A DNA stretch of 64,000 nt from Membranipora membranacea (taxonomy: Eukaryota; Bryozoa; Gymnolaemata; Cheilostomatida; Membraniporidae). The stretch lies in NCBI GenBank assembly GCA_914767715.1, contig OU612074.1:17284062-17348061 (forward strand), written 5' to 3'. Under the pieces are notes generated by a model. The model was not told the DNA's origin and made no database searches. It saw only the letters and a program-made list of their open reading frames with translations. The position numbers were made by a program, and so were the translations under genes. Below, in pieces: positions 1-14,100 of this stretch; within the stretch, counting starts at the first letter, position 1; every line of letters begins with the position of its first letter.

Positions 1-52
1 GACCAAGACTTTGCTTTGACTTTCTGAAAGCTGTCAGGGTTTCTGTTTGCAG

Positions 53-3000
53 AAAACAAATGTGACCAGTCTGTTATATTAAGAACACAAGATAATACAT
101 ATGTCTCCCAACAAGCACAGCCAGTCGATTACAGGATAGAGGAAGAGACTACAAACAAACACACAAATCATGTGGTAGAACAGCATTATAATTTTCTCTA
201 CCAGATAGCATCCATCAAGAAGTTCATTTCAGGAGATCTGGTATGTATGTAGAATATGACAACGAATACAACCAAAAATTATCAATTCTATCATCTTTCT
301 TAGTGAAGAAGAGTGAGATGAGCAGAGAAAATTGTTTGCAGTAGGAAAATTTTCCTCATGCTCGAAAAAAAAAAAATTTACGGCTAGCTAACAAACTCAC
401 TCAACCTAATGACTTTGTATAATGTTCTACCTTTGCTAGCTTAAAGAGGAGCTTCAGTTCAGAATCACTTTCTCCCATCCCTATCTAGGTTGATAGATCA
501 ACCGATTCCGATTCTGTACATGTGCTCCATTTTGGCGCCAAATACATCAGAAAGATTTGTTTACATTGACAAGGAAGGATTTGATGTCATAGGTGGGCAC
601 TCATAAACAATGCCTTATCAATCAATAATGACTGATTTACATTTAGCAATTTTTCTCAGTAAATAGTTATTATTTTCGAAAATCATTATAGTTACAAATT
701 CCTCAACTATATTTGACTCTGCTGATCGATTTTTGAAAGCTAATTTTTTTTTTTAAAGAAAATTAGATATGAAAAAGTGTAGGAATATGATAATTTTGAG
801 TTCAGTTTCATAATGTGTGCCACAGCAGGTGCACTGCAAATATTGATTTTCTAGTGAATTATAAATCAATAGATCATTAATCATCATGATTTATGTTATT
901 AAATATGGCTCAATGTAGCCTATCTTGACAAGACATGCTATGCTCCGTGTAATTAACGGTGATGTCAAAAGTTATTAGGATGTGTAAATGTAAATCACTT
1001 TTTATTTAGCTGCTCTCCAGCAATCTTTACATGAATATAAGATAGATACACAGATACATATTCAATTAGCGCACTCCTGTACAAGGTAGGAGTGGGCAAG
1101 CTAGGCTATTGTCCAGAGAGCTCACCTCCTTCAGCAGTATGGGTAGTGACCGGGATTCGAACCTGCAACTCGATCAGATTGAGATGCTCGAATCCTAACC
1201 ACTACGCCACCCTGCCTGTAAATTTGAACATAGCAAACTGGTGAAAGTAAGTCTCATAAAAAAATTGTTGGTCTATATTATTACTCCCCGTACAAGTAAA
1301 CCCCAGAAGATGGGCTACCAAGTCTCTACAATTAATGCTTTATCTGAATTACAGTCCATGTTTAAATTCACGCTGGCTAACATTAAATCACCCCTAATCT
1401 AGCCTTTAAGTCCTTTAGGCTATTTTCAACTGTGAGAGAATAGATCAGATATCCATGTCTCTAATTCACCCTATTTAACTGAAATTTCACTCCAGATATT
1501 TGTTGCTACATGTACTACAAAATTGATGATATAGTTGTCTGCACATGTACAAAGAAGGGGATAATCCCACAAAACTGATCACAAAAGTCCTGCTATATCA
1601 GATCAGGGAGTGTGGTCTGATCCCTGATCACATGTACATTACTATTTAGGCCAACTTTCAATGAATTGAATGTAAGCTAGCCCTTAATTTTGGCTAGTTC
1701 AGGTGAGAGTCTATATAAAGGCAATGAGTGAATGTTAGCTAGCCCTTAATTTTAGCTAGTTCAGGTGAGAGTCTATATAAAGGCAATGAGTGAATGTTAG
1801 CTAGCCCTTAATTTTGGCTAGTTCAGGTGAGAGTCTATATAAAGGTAATGAGTGAATGTAAGCTAGCCCTTAAATTGACCTATTTTAAGCATTTGCAAAA
1901 AGGTTGACTTTCCCTTTTGCAAAAACTTCACAACTTTGAGCTATTTGGAATTATAAAACAGCTGCAGTGCGCCGTCGGCACCACATATTATAAAGCTCAG
2001 AGTTATCTCAAGCAACAGTTTTATGGTATCAAGTTTTATTATTATTCCACTATTTGAAATTGCGTGTGAAAAAATCATCCACGCAATTGACAAGTAGCAA
2101 TGTTATTTGGTATTATATATCATTTTGGTTTTTCGTCATAATATTAGAAAACCAGTATATTATATTGTTGTCTCTGCACTTTGAGAAGCGCCTTCCATGT
2201 CTACTGCATATAAAATTCATGTAGTGCAAAGGTGAAAACCCTAACCTAGCAGTTGGATTAATCTAACCGCTTGCTAAACAAGTGATCCTGACTCTAACTC
2301 AAAAACTCAAATCGTGTCTCAAATACCATTGGCAATGTCTATCCTTAGCCAGACTAGCTCAAGTAGACCATGATTTAATTAGGGATGCCAATGAAAGTCC
2401 CACATTGCAGACTTCTGGAATGCCTAATGGCCCTGTTTATGACAAAGCAGAGGGTGGGCTGCCCCTAAAGAGGGACGCAAGTTGCCCGGATTCCTCATAC
2501 TGAGAGTGTGATACATCCTAGCAAGCTAGAATGCATCCTAGAGGTGAGGCCATGGTGGACCTCCTAATCGTGAGTGTGCAGCAAGCTGCCAGAAACTGAA
2601 ACAGGCACTAATCAGCCATTAGCCATGACACTTTGATCTGAGCCAATAGGCCGAGATCAGGACTCTGATAAAATGATTGGTTTCGCCAATATTTTCCTTA
2701 GGATTCCAAAATGGCAAACTTGTCCCACTGTGAATGCTTTACCACCCTTGGGTACCACACCACCTTATTCAAGTATCTCTCATTTGATACTTGCAGGTAA
2801 TAAACAATTCCGCTGCCTTCTCAGCTGTAGTAGACACTTATATAGAATGCCTGAGATCTCTAACTCCTAGTCTGAAGGAGAAATCATACAGGGGAGACAA
2901 ATCATCGTCACAAAGGCCTAAATCGTACAGAGAACTAGTGAGGTATGTGGTCTCATCTGCGTGGGCATTCTCAGTATCATCATGGGGAAAAGTTATGCAA

Positions 3001-6000
3001 TGTCCACGCATACTTAAACAAATCAGATAAGGCAGGAACGTGTACTCTTACTAACCATCAAGAGTTCTTTATGTTACTGATCTTCTGTGGAACGGAATCG
3101 TCTACAACAAGAATTCTCTCAAATTAATTTAGTAGTTCTTCTCTTTTAAACCCTACCAGAAAGCAATATTAGAATGTTTTTTTCTTTGTGAGTTTCTTCA
3201 GCAATTGCAAAATATTATTGACAAGTTTTATGGTGTTTTCTATGTTTACTAACCACAGCTCTTCTCTTGCGGAAAAAAAAGGGGAAAATCGAAATAAATT
3301 TTTGTTCTCTTGCAATTGTGGGGGAAAAATAGCAAAAAAATAAGAGTATCTAATCAACTTGGTGAGTCCGATGTACCAATTCTTCTGCTATATTTTGTAA
3401 GCTGACCATAAAAGTTCTCATTTTGTAAGACTATTGACCGATTTAGGAGATCCGAGCTGAGGAGGTGTTGAGAGTTTAGCGTGACATGTGAATAGTTCTC
3501 ACAGGACTCGTGTATATTTAATTAGCCTACTCCTCATCTCAATGCAAACCGTCAGCAGAATTCTCATAGTCTCATGATATCATTACTAGACTATAACTCA
3601 ACACCACCATTTCTCTGAATGCAAGGGGCGGGTATCACTAACGCAAACCTACCCCTACAAGCGGTGGAATTCACAGAGTTGAATTATACGCCTGAGATAA
3701 CTTATAACAAAATCATCACGCTATCATTCAAGAATAAATTTTTCAAGGCGTTTATATATTATGAGTGACTGAAATGGAATTAGTTGTGAATTTACAAGCG
3801 CAATCCCAAAAATAGTTTCAGTGAACACTTTGGCTGGGGTCACCTAGAGGCAAAATGTCGCTCACTCAGGATGGGTCTCAAGGCTCTGGCTGACTTATTG
3901 TAGTATATAAACCAAATATTTTAGGAGCCCGGGAATTTGAATTGAGCATTCTTTACTCTTTGTCATCATTAAAAAACTTTTGAATTTTGAAACCGGTTTT
4001 CTGACAAAGACTAAAAATCTCATTGCCTTTTTTTAATACTTTCTAAATGTTATATAAAGGTCCTGTGATACGTTTATTTGACGCAAACCTGTAACATAAT
4101 TTTGATGCCGGATGCTAAGTAATGTAATTGGCCGGTCCTTCTGCCAACTCATGGGTTATATATAACCTGTTTACCGTCAGCCTGCACATTCGGTTGAAGA
4201 TTTCATCAGGCTTTTGATGGTGGTTGATTGGAGCTAATTATTCTTGTATTAGCTCATGATTAGCTTCAATGTAACTGTACTTGTCAACACCCTGTGATTA
4301 AAATTACTCAAAACTCCTGCTCACCAATATAGCCCTAGATCCAACCCTGCCTCCGCTTTTCGGCTTTCAATGGGGGTTTGCAGCATCACCCGTGATCAGT
4401 TATTAAAATTACTCAAAATTCCTGCCATCCAATATAGCCTGAGATTCCACCCTTACTCTGCTCTACAGTTTCCAAGGGGGGTTCATATCTTCACCCGTAC
4501 TCGGTTACTTAGATGCTAAGTTGCGCTGAAATGTACGTGGATGTAAGTGGCAAACTGCAGCTAATTTGCCGAGTATTTTGCCAGCCTCATGGCGATAATT
4601 ATACTTCTCAAGGTATCAACATTCTGTGAGTTTTCTTATTCGTTCAGCTAAGTTCTTTATTTCGAGCCGAGAAGAATTTTCTCTGATTCTTATCTTAATC
4701 ATGAATTGCTGTTATTATAACAGAATCCTCGCTTGAGATCTTGATTTGGAAGTTTGTTGACTTATTCACAAGCCAGGTGTTACTTTTAAAACTAACAAGA
4801 CTGACTAATTCAATTTTGACACCATAGTTGACGAAAAAAAGCACTTATGACATAACTACATCTGTACAACATATAGTTTTTATCAGTGTCACTTTGTAAG
4901 GTGTCATTATCGCTGAAACTTCCGTCAGCTTTTAGAATGATACACCATTAGATCACCCCATAGCCTTAATATACTTATATATATACATAACTAAGTCACC
5001 CAAAGCCAACGAAACTTGTGGCACTTTTATCCAATTTCCTCAAAAATTTTGCAACGCTGTAAATAGATTAGTCATTATACCTGCATGTGCATCCTTAGAT
5101 CCGCTGAATATTTTACTGTAGGGTTTATGATGTAACATGATTTTAAGCCAAATTACAATCACAACTTGCCTAAGGGTCATATCCAATTTTACTATGACTA
5201 TGTCTAGGATAAGAAACTGCAGTAAATTATTTTGGAATCGTCGTTCGAATAGACACATATGCTTGCCTTGGCAAACAATTGCTGCAACTGATTCTTTTTA
5301 TCCCAAACAAAATCGTGAGAGACCCACTTGTCTTGTCTTTGTGAAGAGGTAAGCCGAGGTTTACTCGAATCAACCTAAGTTCAGGTTTCAGGGACCCATA
5401 AAACTCAAGCGCAAGACCCAAACAGCTATTCTTGGTCAATGAGGCTATTGTAATAGAAGCTGAACAACGAGATGTGATCTACAACATTTCATATTGTAAA
5501 TTTTAGTGTCTGCGTGAAATATTATGGAACAATTTCTTATTATGAACTTCTTTACACCGCTCAATGCAAGAAGCAAACAAGACCATGTGTTTGAAAACAA
5601 CAACAGAAAAGCAACAATAAGAACGCAGGTATTGTTGTGTTCAGGTGTATTTATGAAAAAGGCTTTCTCTTCAAAGAGCAGTGTTGAATTTAGGGAGGGT
5701 CGGGGTTTTGTGATGATGCCTGACATCCGAAATAATATTTCATACCGATTTCTGTTTTAGCTGTATGGTAGATTTGTTGGAGATTTCTGTAGACTTATCC
5801 AGATGTAGTGAGATTCAGGCAGCATTAGAGGAATATTTCTCACATTGTCTCAACTCAATTCTCATAACGCGAGCTAAGGTATGGTGCAAGGATGTCTTTA
5901 TATTTTGGGTGTAAGGTGCATGCTTGTCTCATTGCGCAAGTCCACAATAATAAACGACTTTCTCATTTCTGAAATTTGCATAGTTGGCAAGGCTTTCATC

Positions 6001-7359
6001 ACAGCAAAATAAATTCAAAGGCAACCTGCTGCCGCTTGCATAAATGTATAAGACGTTTTTAATACCTGTTAGTGTGTTGTCTGTTCCTGATATAGAGGCT
6101 TGTCTAAGAGGATAACTCCAATTTTCCATGTATGATCAACTTACGTCTGTGTCCATCGTTGGTCAAGCTTAGCCCAGCTCACTCAAGGGTAGTAAATATA
6201 AGCACGAGCTGTGTTATCCTAGTTTGGAGGGACTTAATGTTAGCTATCACCAAACTTTAGCTAGTTAAGGTTAGAACTTATAAAAAAATTAGTGATTGAT
6301 TTAATGTAAGCAATCAATAAATTTTACTATTTTGAGCTTATGTGAAATAGCACACTTTTTCTCCTGCTCAGCTTTACTCATTTAGGGTATTGAAAGGTGT
6401 TATCTATAATAGTAGTCATTCTTCTACTAGGATATTGATATTGTTTCTATTTTGTAGAGTGAACTAGCCGAAGATTTAGTTTGGACACTGCGAGCTTTCT
6501 CTGTACACATTAAGTGCAGTGATTATATATGTCAGATAATCATACAGTGTATACAATCACTTGCACATGATCTTGTCTGTGGATCTGCTAAAGATCTCCT
6601 CAGAATTGTTACTAAGCTGGAAAATATCCCAGTCAGTAAGTGAATAGAATTATTAATGCTGTCTAGTCAGGTCATGGTTTAACCATTCTATCGACGTATA
6701 GTATAATATGGTTGACTGATTAAAAATTTTTTGAAGTAATTGTTTGTACCCAACTGCCACACTAAAAAACCTGATTTGACAAAAGTGATGGATGGTAATA
6801 TTTTCTGTTTCTGGGGAGACAACTTCAAATTATGATGCTGGTCTCTTATAAATTGTTGCACGGACAAATTCCTCCTACCCTGTATTTCCAACCTTATAAT
6901 ATGTAAATAAGCTGTATTTTTCTCCTGTTACCCTGAAGTTTCATCATTTACGAAGCAATATAACTTTCTATGGGGTCAATTCTTATTATAAGATTGGCAT
7001 GTTATAAATATTTTTGAGAAGTTTGTTTGGCATTGTGATAATATGCCATTTGAATTTAATAATTTTGAATTATGTATCCAGTCCGTTCTAATCCATTACT
7101 GCCGCAGTTTCATACATACTTTCTCTCCCCACATTTCTTTTCTTTGTTTGAGGCATGAATGGTACCAATATTTGTTTTCATATTTCTAGTCACAGAACTT
7201 CTGCTGACTGTAAGTAAGAGCTCAGAAGCAAGGAGGACACCCCTGATGACATTCTCTGAAGAGCGAGAACTGAAAGAGAGACTGGACAGATTATTAACTA
7301 AGTTTCCTTTATTCTCTATACATCTACAATACATTGTAGATGCACTAACTCAGCACTGA
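53..7359 (+). CDS. 3' part of an unidentified multi-exon gene (5' end outside window)
   Basis: Five exons can be joined in one open frame: 53-240, 2797-2942, 5761-5878, 6458-6635 and 7190-7359 (TGA). All have AG acceptors and GT donors, and the phases match at each junction (0, 2, 0, 1). They encode about 266 residues, rich in Leu and predicted mostly helical, ending in TQH. The last two exons read like amphipathic helices of an alpha-solenoid, for example ELAEDLVWTLRAF and LLRIVTKLENIP. I see no catalytic motif, signal peptide or membrane segment, and I do not recognise the family. The 2.5-kb intron between the first two exons contains a tRNA-derived SINE, a 62-bp tandem repeat and a U2-headed SINE. 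CCT2 starts about 770 bp downstream on the same strand. Extra small exons of matching phase could have been missed. Confidence 0.6.
1050..1215 (-). mobile_element. tRNA-derived SINE (tRNA-Glu-like head)
   Basis: On the minus strand a tRNA-like head runs from about 1213 to 1142. It has a box-A-like GGCGTAGTGGTTAGGATTCG and a box-B GGTTCGAATCCCGG. A non-tRNA body follows to about 1050, including CTCTGGACAATAGCC. The anticodon arm is irregular, so a retroposon is likelier than a working tRNA gene. It lies in an intron of the upstream gene. Ends are approximate. Confidence 0.55.
1670..1872. repeat. 62-bp tandem repeat, about 3.3 copies
   Basis: Three nearly identical units of about 62 bp, plus a partial fourth, begin at GTAAGCTAGCCC or GTTAGCTAGCCC (about 1670, 1735, 1796, 1858). 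Each full unit contains TCTATATAAAGG, which resembles a TATA box. Diverged relatives of the GTTAGCTAG...TAGCTAGTT segment occur near 6236-6330 and 25330-25375, so the unit comes from a dispersed repeat family. Confidence 0.8.
2424..2657 (-). mobile_element. SINE with a U2 snRNA-like 5' head, copy 1
   Basis: On the minus strand the element opens with TCGGCCTATTGGCTCAGATC, close to nucleotides 8-27 of U2 snRNA. A body follows that is also found at 20968-21206 with high identity throughout, for example GATTAGGAGGTCCACCATGG and AACTTGCGTCCCTCTT. The 3' end is CATAAACAGGG, with no poly(A). It lies just upstream of the second exon of the unidentified gene. I could not define a target-site duplication for this copy. 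Confidence 0.75.
4296..4500. repeat. Diverged tandem duplication, 108-bp period
   Basis: ATTAAAATTACTCAAAAyTCCTGC starts at 4296 and again at about 4404, and both copies end in TCACCCGT. The copies share most positions but have clear substitutions, so the duplication is old. It is intronic in the unidentified gene. Otherwise 2943-5760 shows no further supported exon. Confidence 0.7.
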
Positions 7360-8125
7360 CCATGTGTAACATGGACTGCTTGAAGTGTTAATTAATGTAA
7401 CGTTTGTAATTTTGTGACTAGATTTATCCTGCTATTGTAAGATATTTTAATATCTTTTGAGTTAAAAGACTATAGTATCCGGCTCACAACAGTGTGATTG
7501 TTCATCAGGCTATGAGTTGGAGGAACACTGTCCATACTGTCCGTACTGCCCTGCAGGTTTGCCTTGTTGTGCAATCTCCCGTTAGGGTTTTGATAACACA
7601 TTGTTAAGCTGATAACTAACCAAGGTATGGTAAAGAGTGCTATATCAGCAATGGTTGAAGACTTAGTTTCTGCAGCTCTTCTCCAACTCGGGAAAATGAT
7701 TGATGCTGCTTGGTTGGCTTTTAAGACAGGGATCTGGGTAGCCTGGGCAGACTAGGATCTGGGTAGCCTGGGCAGACTAGGATCTGGGTGTTCCGCTCTT
7801 TACAGCCTTTTTTCTCTTCCCTTAGGAGTTACCCGCTTTTTTATCATAAAAAAGGAAACAACTCTACCATTGAGATAGGTAGTTCCTGTTATCACTCTCT
7901 GTTGCAACTAGAGCGTATAATACAACTTGATAACCAGAGCTTCTAAATATGGTGCGAGGGCTAGTTGTATACACTCCATAAACTTATATCCTATTGTTTG
8001 GATCAAAGGCTTATAGCCATTTTTGTTTGGGTGCATGTTTTCATTCATTGATTGACCAAAGAGAAGAAAGTGCTTGCTGATTCTAGAAGATTCTTGAAAT
8101 ATTCAGATCAACAGAAAGCAACAAA
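7360..8125. other. Spacer between the unidentified gene and CCT2
   Basis: No ORF or exon of note. It should hold the 3' UTR of the upstream gene and the CCT2 promoter. A short 26-bp tandem repeat (GGATCTGGGTAGCCTGGGCAGACTA, a little over two copies) lies at about 7732-7790. No clear TATA box could be assigned. Confidence 0.5.
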
Positions 8126-11100
8126 ATGGTGAGTGAGACTTAATGTAACCAAATTCGAGCATATTAGACTCCTTCTAAGTAGTTCATGGCCAAAAAGTAT
8201 GCACTGATACCATAGTGAAGACAAATTTGTAGGCTCTAGCATTCTCTACTTTTAACTGTTTTGTTCATCATTGTTGTTGCACTTTTTTTGGTTATCCATT
8301 TTCAATATTCTCAACTGACCCTATCTACTGAATGATGAGTGAGTTGATTTTGGTATCAAGTTAAACATGCAATAATGAGGCTAATGCTGAGTTATCATGA
8401 TGGTTTGGACAAAATTATGTTGTTTATAATAAATCATTTTCAAATCAGAAGATTGGAACTGACTGAGTAGGTAATAGTTCTGTTGCTTTGATGATAGGTT
8501 AAGTAGATTGTACATGGTTGTTGTTGTAAAGTAGGAAACAAGACAACATTTGGTAGTTAGTGTATGTATTTATCTTCATGATTTAAGGCAAACCAGGCAA
8601 TGTCACTGTCATTGATGATGTAGACCCATTTTGAGGAGCTTCTCAGTACAGAATCGCTCTGAATTCCTTATTTGTAGATTCACTGACCTTTGAATTCTAA
8701 CAACTGTTTTTCCTTCTCATTCCAGGCATCCTTACAACCAGTATCGATCATGAGGGCCGGAGCAGAAGAGGAGAGGTCAGAAATGGCCCGTATGGTGAGT
8801 GACAAAACGTTGCAGTGAAATTTATTGTCTTTGATGAATATAAGGCATGATAGAGACAAATGTTGTGTCACAATCCCCAGCAATTTGTTCGTTGTGACAT
8901 TGTGCTTCTGAATGCGACCTAGGAAGCTCCATCCATCTTTTGAACCACGTCACTGATTTAACACCACTGCAAACCAGTTGTACATCCCTAAAAGAGTCTT
9001 CCGAACTCAGGCTGCTACCTTCTCCCTTTAATATGGCACCACAAAGTTATCATGTATTTAAATGATAAAACTCTCAATACCGAATATTTTCTACAGTCCT
9101 CGTTTGTGGGAGCCATTGCCGTCGGTGATCTAGTCAAAAGCACACTCGGCCCAAAAGGTATGGATAAGATCCTACAAGCAGTTGGACCTAACACAGATAC
9201 TGTCAGTGTCACTAATGACGGAGCCACTATAATGAAATCGATCGGAGTAGACAACCCAGCAGCTAAAGTCCTAGTAGATATCAGTAAAGTACAGGATGAT
9301 GAAGTTGGGGACGGTACCACTAGTGTAGTAGTCTTAGCCTGTGAACTTCTCAAGGTAATATACCGGAATCCTTTGCGATCTATGCTAACTTAGAACAAAG
9401 TCGGGATAAATGCTGAGAGCTATTTACTAGTAGACAGGAAATCACATGACTCAGAATGTTAGATTGACTATATTACATGTTTTAGTCATGATAGTTCCCA
9501 TTAGACTAGATGTAGTCAAATATTCTCTGTATAGTTTTTCGGTTACCTTGCCATCACTAAATTTTGAATTTCACACATTTGGAATGCTTTCATGTTTTTA
9601 ATGTGGGTAGTATCCAAAAATTGACATGACAATTCATACATTGCTCTTCAGGAAGCAGAACAGCTCGTATCACAGAAAATGCACCCACAGACAATCATAT
9701 CTGGCTGGAGAAAGGCTGTAGATGTGGCCAGAGAGGCTCTAGTGAAGTTTGCGAGAAACCACGGGTAAGCTGAGCAGGTCATAATGAGCTTTCTGTAGCA
9801 AATTTTCATGTTAGTTAGTTACCAGTTACTGGTGGTCATCATTAGCCTTGTCACGCGGCCACTGGTTTTTTTTTTTTGACAAAAAAAACCAAAACCAGTG
9901 GCCGTGTGACAAGGCTGGGTCATCATAGTGAGATCATAAACAAAAAATATGTTCATAGGTGTGATAAAAGTTCGCCTCAAGGAGTAGAGTAGTTCACTCC
10001 TAAATTTGGTAGTAGAGGGCAACTTTTCCACAATAGGTCAACTCAAGTAACATAATGCATCAGGCCCATCAAAGTGTTCTTGCTAGTTCCGTGTTCTCAT
10101 GGTACTTAAGATATATAATTCATAACATCTGCTATTAAAACAGATATATATATACAGTGGCACTGTATGATTATATGTCATAAGCATCTACAATGTGTCA
10201 GGTGTCATTGTTAGCTTTTTGGTGTTCCGTCCTGAAAGATAACAAATGTAATGGGTAAATTGACCAATATTTCAGTGCTGGTTCCAAGTATTGTTTGATA
10301 AATTAGACGGTCATAATAGTTGGTTTCATTTTTTAGTGATGATCCAGTAAAATTCAGAGAGGATTTAATGAACATAGCCCGAACAACACTATCATCTAAG
10401 ATTTTAACCGGACACAAGGACTATTTCTCTAACTTGGCAGTGGATGCAGTTCTCAGACTGAAGGGCAGTGGTGACCTCGACGCTATACAGATAATCAAAA
10501 AGGCCGGTGGTCAGCTTTACGACAGTTATCTCGATGAAGGTAGGTCAATTTACTTGCTTTTAGGCTTTATGCTGCAGTTAGCAGAAGGCTGATGTTTTAG
10601 ATATAGTTATATAGGTCTCTTATTATGATCAGTTAGAAGGAAGTAAGTTTTTTCAGCCTCTCTGTCCGATGCACATGATTCTACAGTATAACCTCTTAGC
10701 AGTCAATTTACCATTATAGATCATGTATAAAATCACTTCTAAGACAGTCAATTTTTTATGGTTCAAGTTTCAAGCTTCATGATTCTTTATGATTTTCTCT
10801 CTCTTTCTAGGATTCTTGCTGGATAAGAAAATAGGAGTAAATCAGCCAAAGAGAATAGAGAATGCTAAAATACTTATCGCTAACACACCAATGGACACTG
10901 ACAAAATTAAGGTAAATTTCTATTTATTTCGGGCTCATACAGGATGTGACACCCTTGTGGAAAATAGAATATTATAAAATGTACACATTCACTCATTTTG
11001 TCCTGCCAGAAACTTTGAATGGAGATGTTTTATTTTAATATATCACATACCGATTTATACAAGATCTCTTATCTGTTACTTCTTTGCACAACACCTTCCT

Positions 11101-14100
11101 TTCCCGTTATATTATAACCATGAACATATAAATACTATATATATATATGTATATATATATATATAGTATAACCATGAATATATAAATACTATATATGTTG
11201 AAGTGTTTATTATTATAACTGCTTGTCTCATAGCAACTTTTAGTACACTGTATTATAGTCTAATTTCGTTTATCTAAACTCATAATGAATATGGCTGCGT
11301 TAGGTCAGATCAGGTTTGCTACAGTATAGCTAAAGTTGGAGTTGTCCCCACTCCAGACACGAGCTACCTGCAGAAAAATACTGGAAATGCAAGGAAATTC
11401 GATAACACTTCATCTAACCCATGTCGTTGGTCCTTTTTTATTACAGGTATTCGGATCTCGAGTAAGAGTGGATGGAGTAGCTAAAGTAGCAGAGTTAGAA
11501 CTGGCTGAGAAAGAAAAAATGAAGGAGAAAGTAGAACGTATTCTCTCACACAATCCATCTGTGTTTATTAACAGGTACGCACAAGTTAGAACTATCGAGA
11601 TGATTCTTACTTGGCCCTATCCGCAATATCTAATGATATTGAATTGCTGGCCGCATATGAGAAATCAAGGCAGCACTTCACTTCATTTCTTTAGCACAAC
11701 TTACATTGACATACCACTCAAATTTAACCAGCATGAACAATAAATGCAAACTCGCCTCAAAGATAACCTGCTTTCTATGATCGTTTGATGATTTTAATGT
11801 AATTTTCTAGGGGTGAACCTTCTCAATTTATTTTTGTTTATCTACAATAACACAATTTACTAGGATTGCCATTAGAGATAAAAAAAGAAATTACTTGCAT
11901 GAGTTTCAACCCCCCTCCCTATCCAGATGTGATTTCCAGGCTTACATTGCATTGTGGGAGTGCAGTTAACATGTTCTCTTATATTGATATCTGCAGACAG
12001 TTGATATATAACTACCCTGAGCAGCTATTTGCTGATAAGGGAGTAATGGCCATCGAGCACGCTGACTTTGAAGGAGTGGATAGACTAGCCCTTGTCACCG
12101 GAGGGGAAATTTGCTCAACCTTTGACACCCCTGGATCAGTCAAACTCGGCACATGCGATCTAATTGAAGAAGTGATTATTGGAGAAGACAAACTCATCAA
12201 ATTTTCTGGTATGTGCTAATATCTCGGCATTTATAACGGTCTCAAAGCTGGGACTTCAATGAGAAAGCTTTTCTTTACTCCCATAGCACGAAAGGCTTTT
12301 GAGGATTTCGATTTTTCATCATCACCGTGGTGCAATAAGGCAGCATGTTATGTATGGTCTTTTTGAACATGGATCATTCATTATCTCTACTTGCCCCCAT
12401 TGATGTTATTGAGTAGATGTGATCCGAAATGTTCATAGCATGCTGTATCAACACCACCAAAGAGTACTCATAGATACCAATAGTAACAATGTTTTTGAGT
12501 GCGGCGGCTGTTGGGGCCCATGGTGATCTGCAATCTGATTGGTTGCATCTGAACGAAACTTGTGCACCAATCATTATGTCACCACCATATCTGTAGAATG
12601 TGGCGAGTGAGAGCAATAACTTAACACAGCCGATCTCCGCCGATCTCCGCCGATCTCCGCCGATGCTGATTTTGAATTTTTTTATATTTTATTGTTTACA
12701 GGTGTGGCACTGGGTGAGGCATGTACCATAGTCCTCAGAGGAGCCACAAAGCAAATTTTAGATGAGGCAGAACGATCTCTACATGATGCTCTATGTGTAT
12801 TATCTCAAACAGTCAAAGAGACCAGAGTCGTATATGGTATGTTCTAATACTCACTGGAAGTATGAGACAGAAATCTATTTTATTTTTGGGATTTGCCATT
12901 TGGTCAGGATGCACTACAATTGTAATAGTTATCAGACTATTAATCAATATACATGATATCAATTTTTAATGGAGTCTTCTTTGCCATATAAAGGATGACT
13001 ATGCTTGATCAATGTTTTAACAAACATGTTGATACTATTTCGGGTTCAAGTGAATCAACCTGTCACAACTGGCCACATCCTGCAAGCTTTTGTCTTGTAG
13101 CACTCTCCATCACCTCCATCGGCTTAAGTACTTACATTATTATTTATTGCTTTGCAGGTGGTGGATGCTCAGAGATGGTTATGAGTAACGCAGTAACTAA
13201 ACTAGCAGAGAAAACTCCCGGTAAAGAGGCTGTAGCCATGGAGGCCTTCGCAAGATCTCTCAGACAGGTAAAATATACCCTACCTAAATCAATATATCTG
13301 TCTGTATAAATCTACATAGGCAATATATTCACGATACAAGCAGGGTTTCAAGGAAAAATGACAAAGATGGTAAAATTGTGAATTACATGTAAACACTAAC
13401 ACATCCTTCTGGTCTCTGAATAAATGTGAATCATTGACAAAACCCCAATGTATAGCTCATCAAAACTCAGATATTGATATTGTACGTATCATACTAGATC
13501 TGGAGACCATTGACTAGTAGAGTAATTGATTTTCACAGGGTATAGGGACTTTGAAACTACGCGTGTCGTGGGTACTGAACAGATGTTCATTTTCTTTGTT
13601 ATTTGATCAGTTTTGCATTTGAAAATTTATGATGAAACACGTCAGAATCTTTTGGTTACAGATCCCCACAACAATAGCAGATAATGCTGGATACGACTCA
13701 TCTGATCTCGTAGCTCAACTCAGAGCTGCTCACGTCGACGGGAAAGATACTTATGGTCTTGGTAAGTCAACTATCAGAGATTATTTATTGAGATTACAAA
13801 AACTCTATATTTTTTAAAAATTGGCTACCAGAATGAATCAAACTTTTTAGCCGTAAGATTTATTTTCGTGCCTAAATTATTAAGAAATGACAGTTTTGGG
13901 AGTTGTTTGCTCCGGTCAAACAGTAGACAACCTCCTGAAAGATTCAACAGTTATTATCGTTTCTTCATATGCAATGCTATTTATGCTACAAGTTTTGTGT
14001 TTTTAAAAACGTGCTCAGTCTTAGTTTATGGGTAGTAATAATGTGTATAATACAAATGGATCAGTTTGAATTATTGAAAAAGAAATTGTGCTGTACTAAT

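Noticed and set aside
5524-5760. Plus-strand ORF that ends exactly at the acceptor of the exon starting at 5761
   Set aside because: The exon 2942 to 5761 junction is already in phase, and the ORF lacks an acceptor of its own; the stop TAG is the splice acceptor.
9015-9353. 112-codon minus-strand ORF
   Set aside because: Shadow of CCT2 exon 3.
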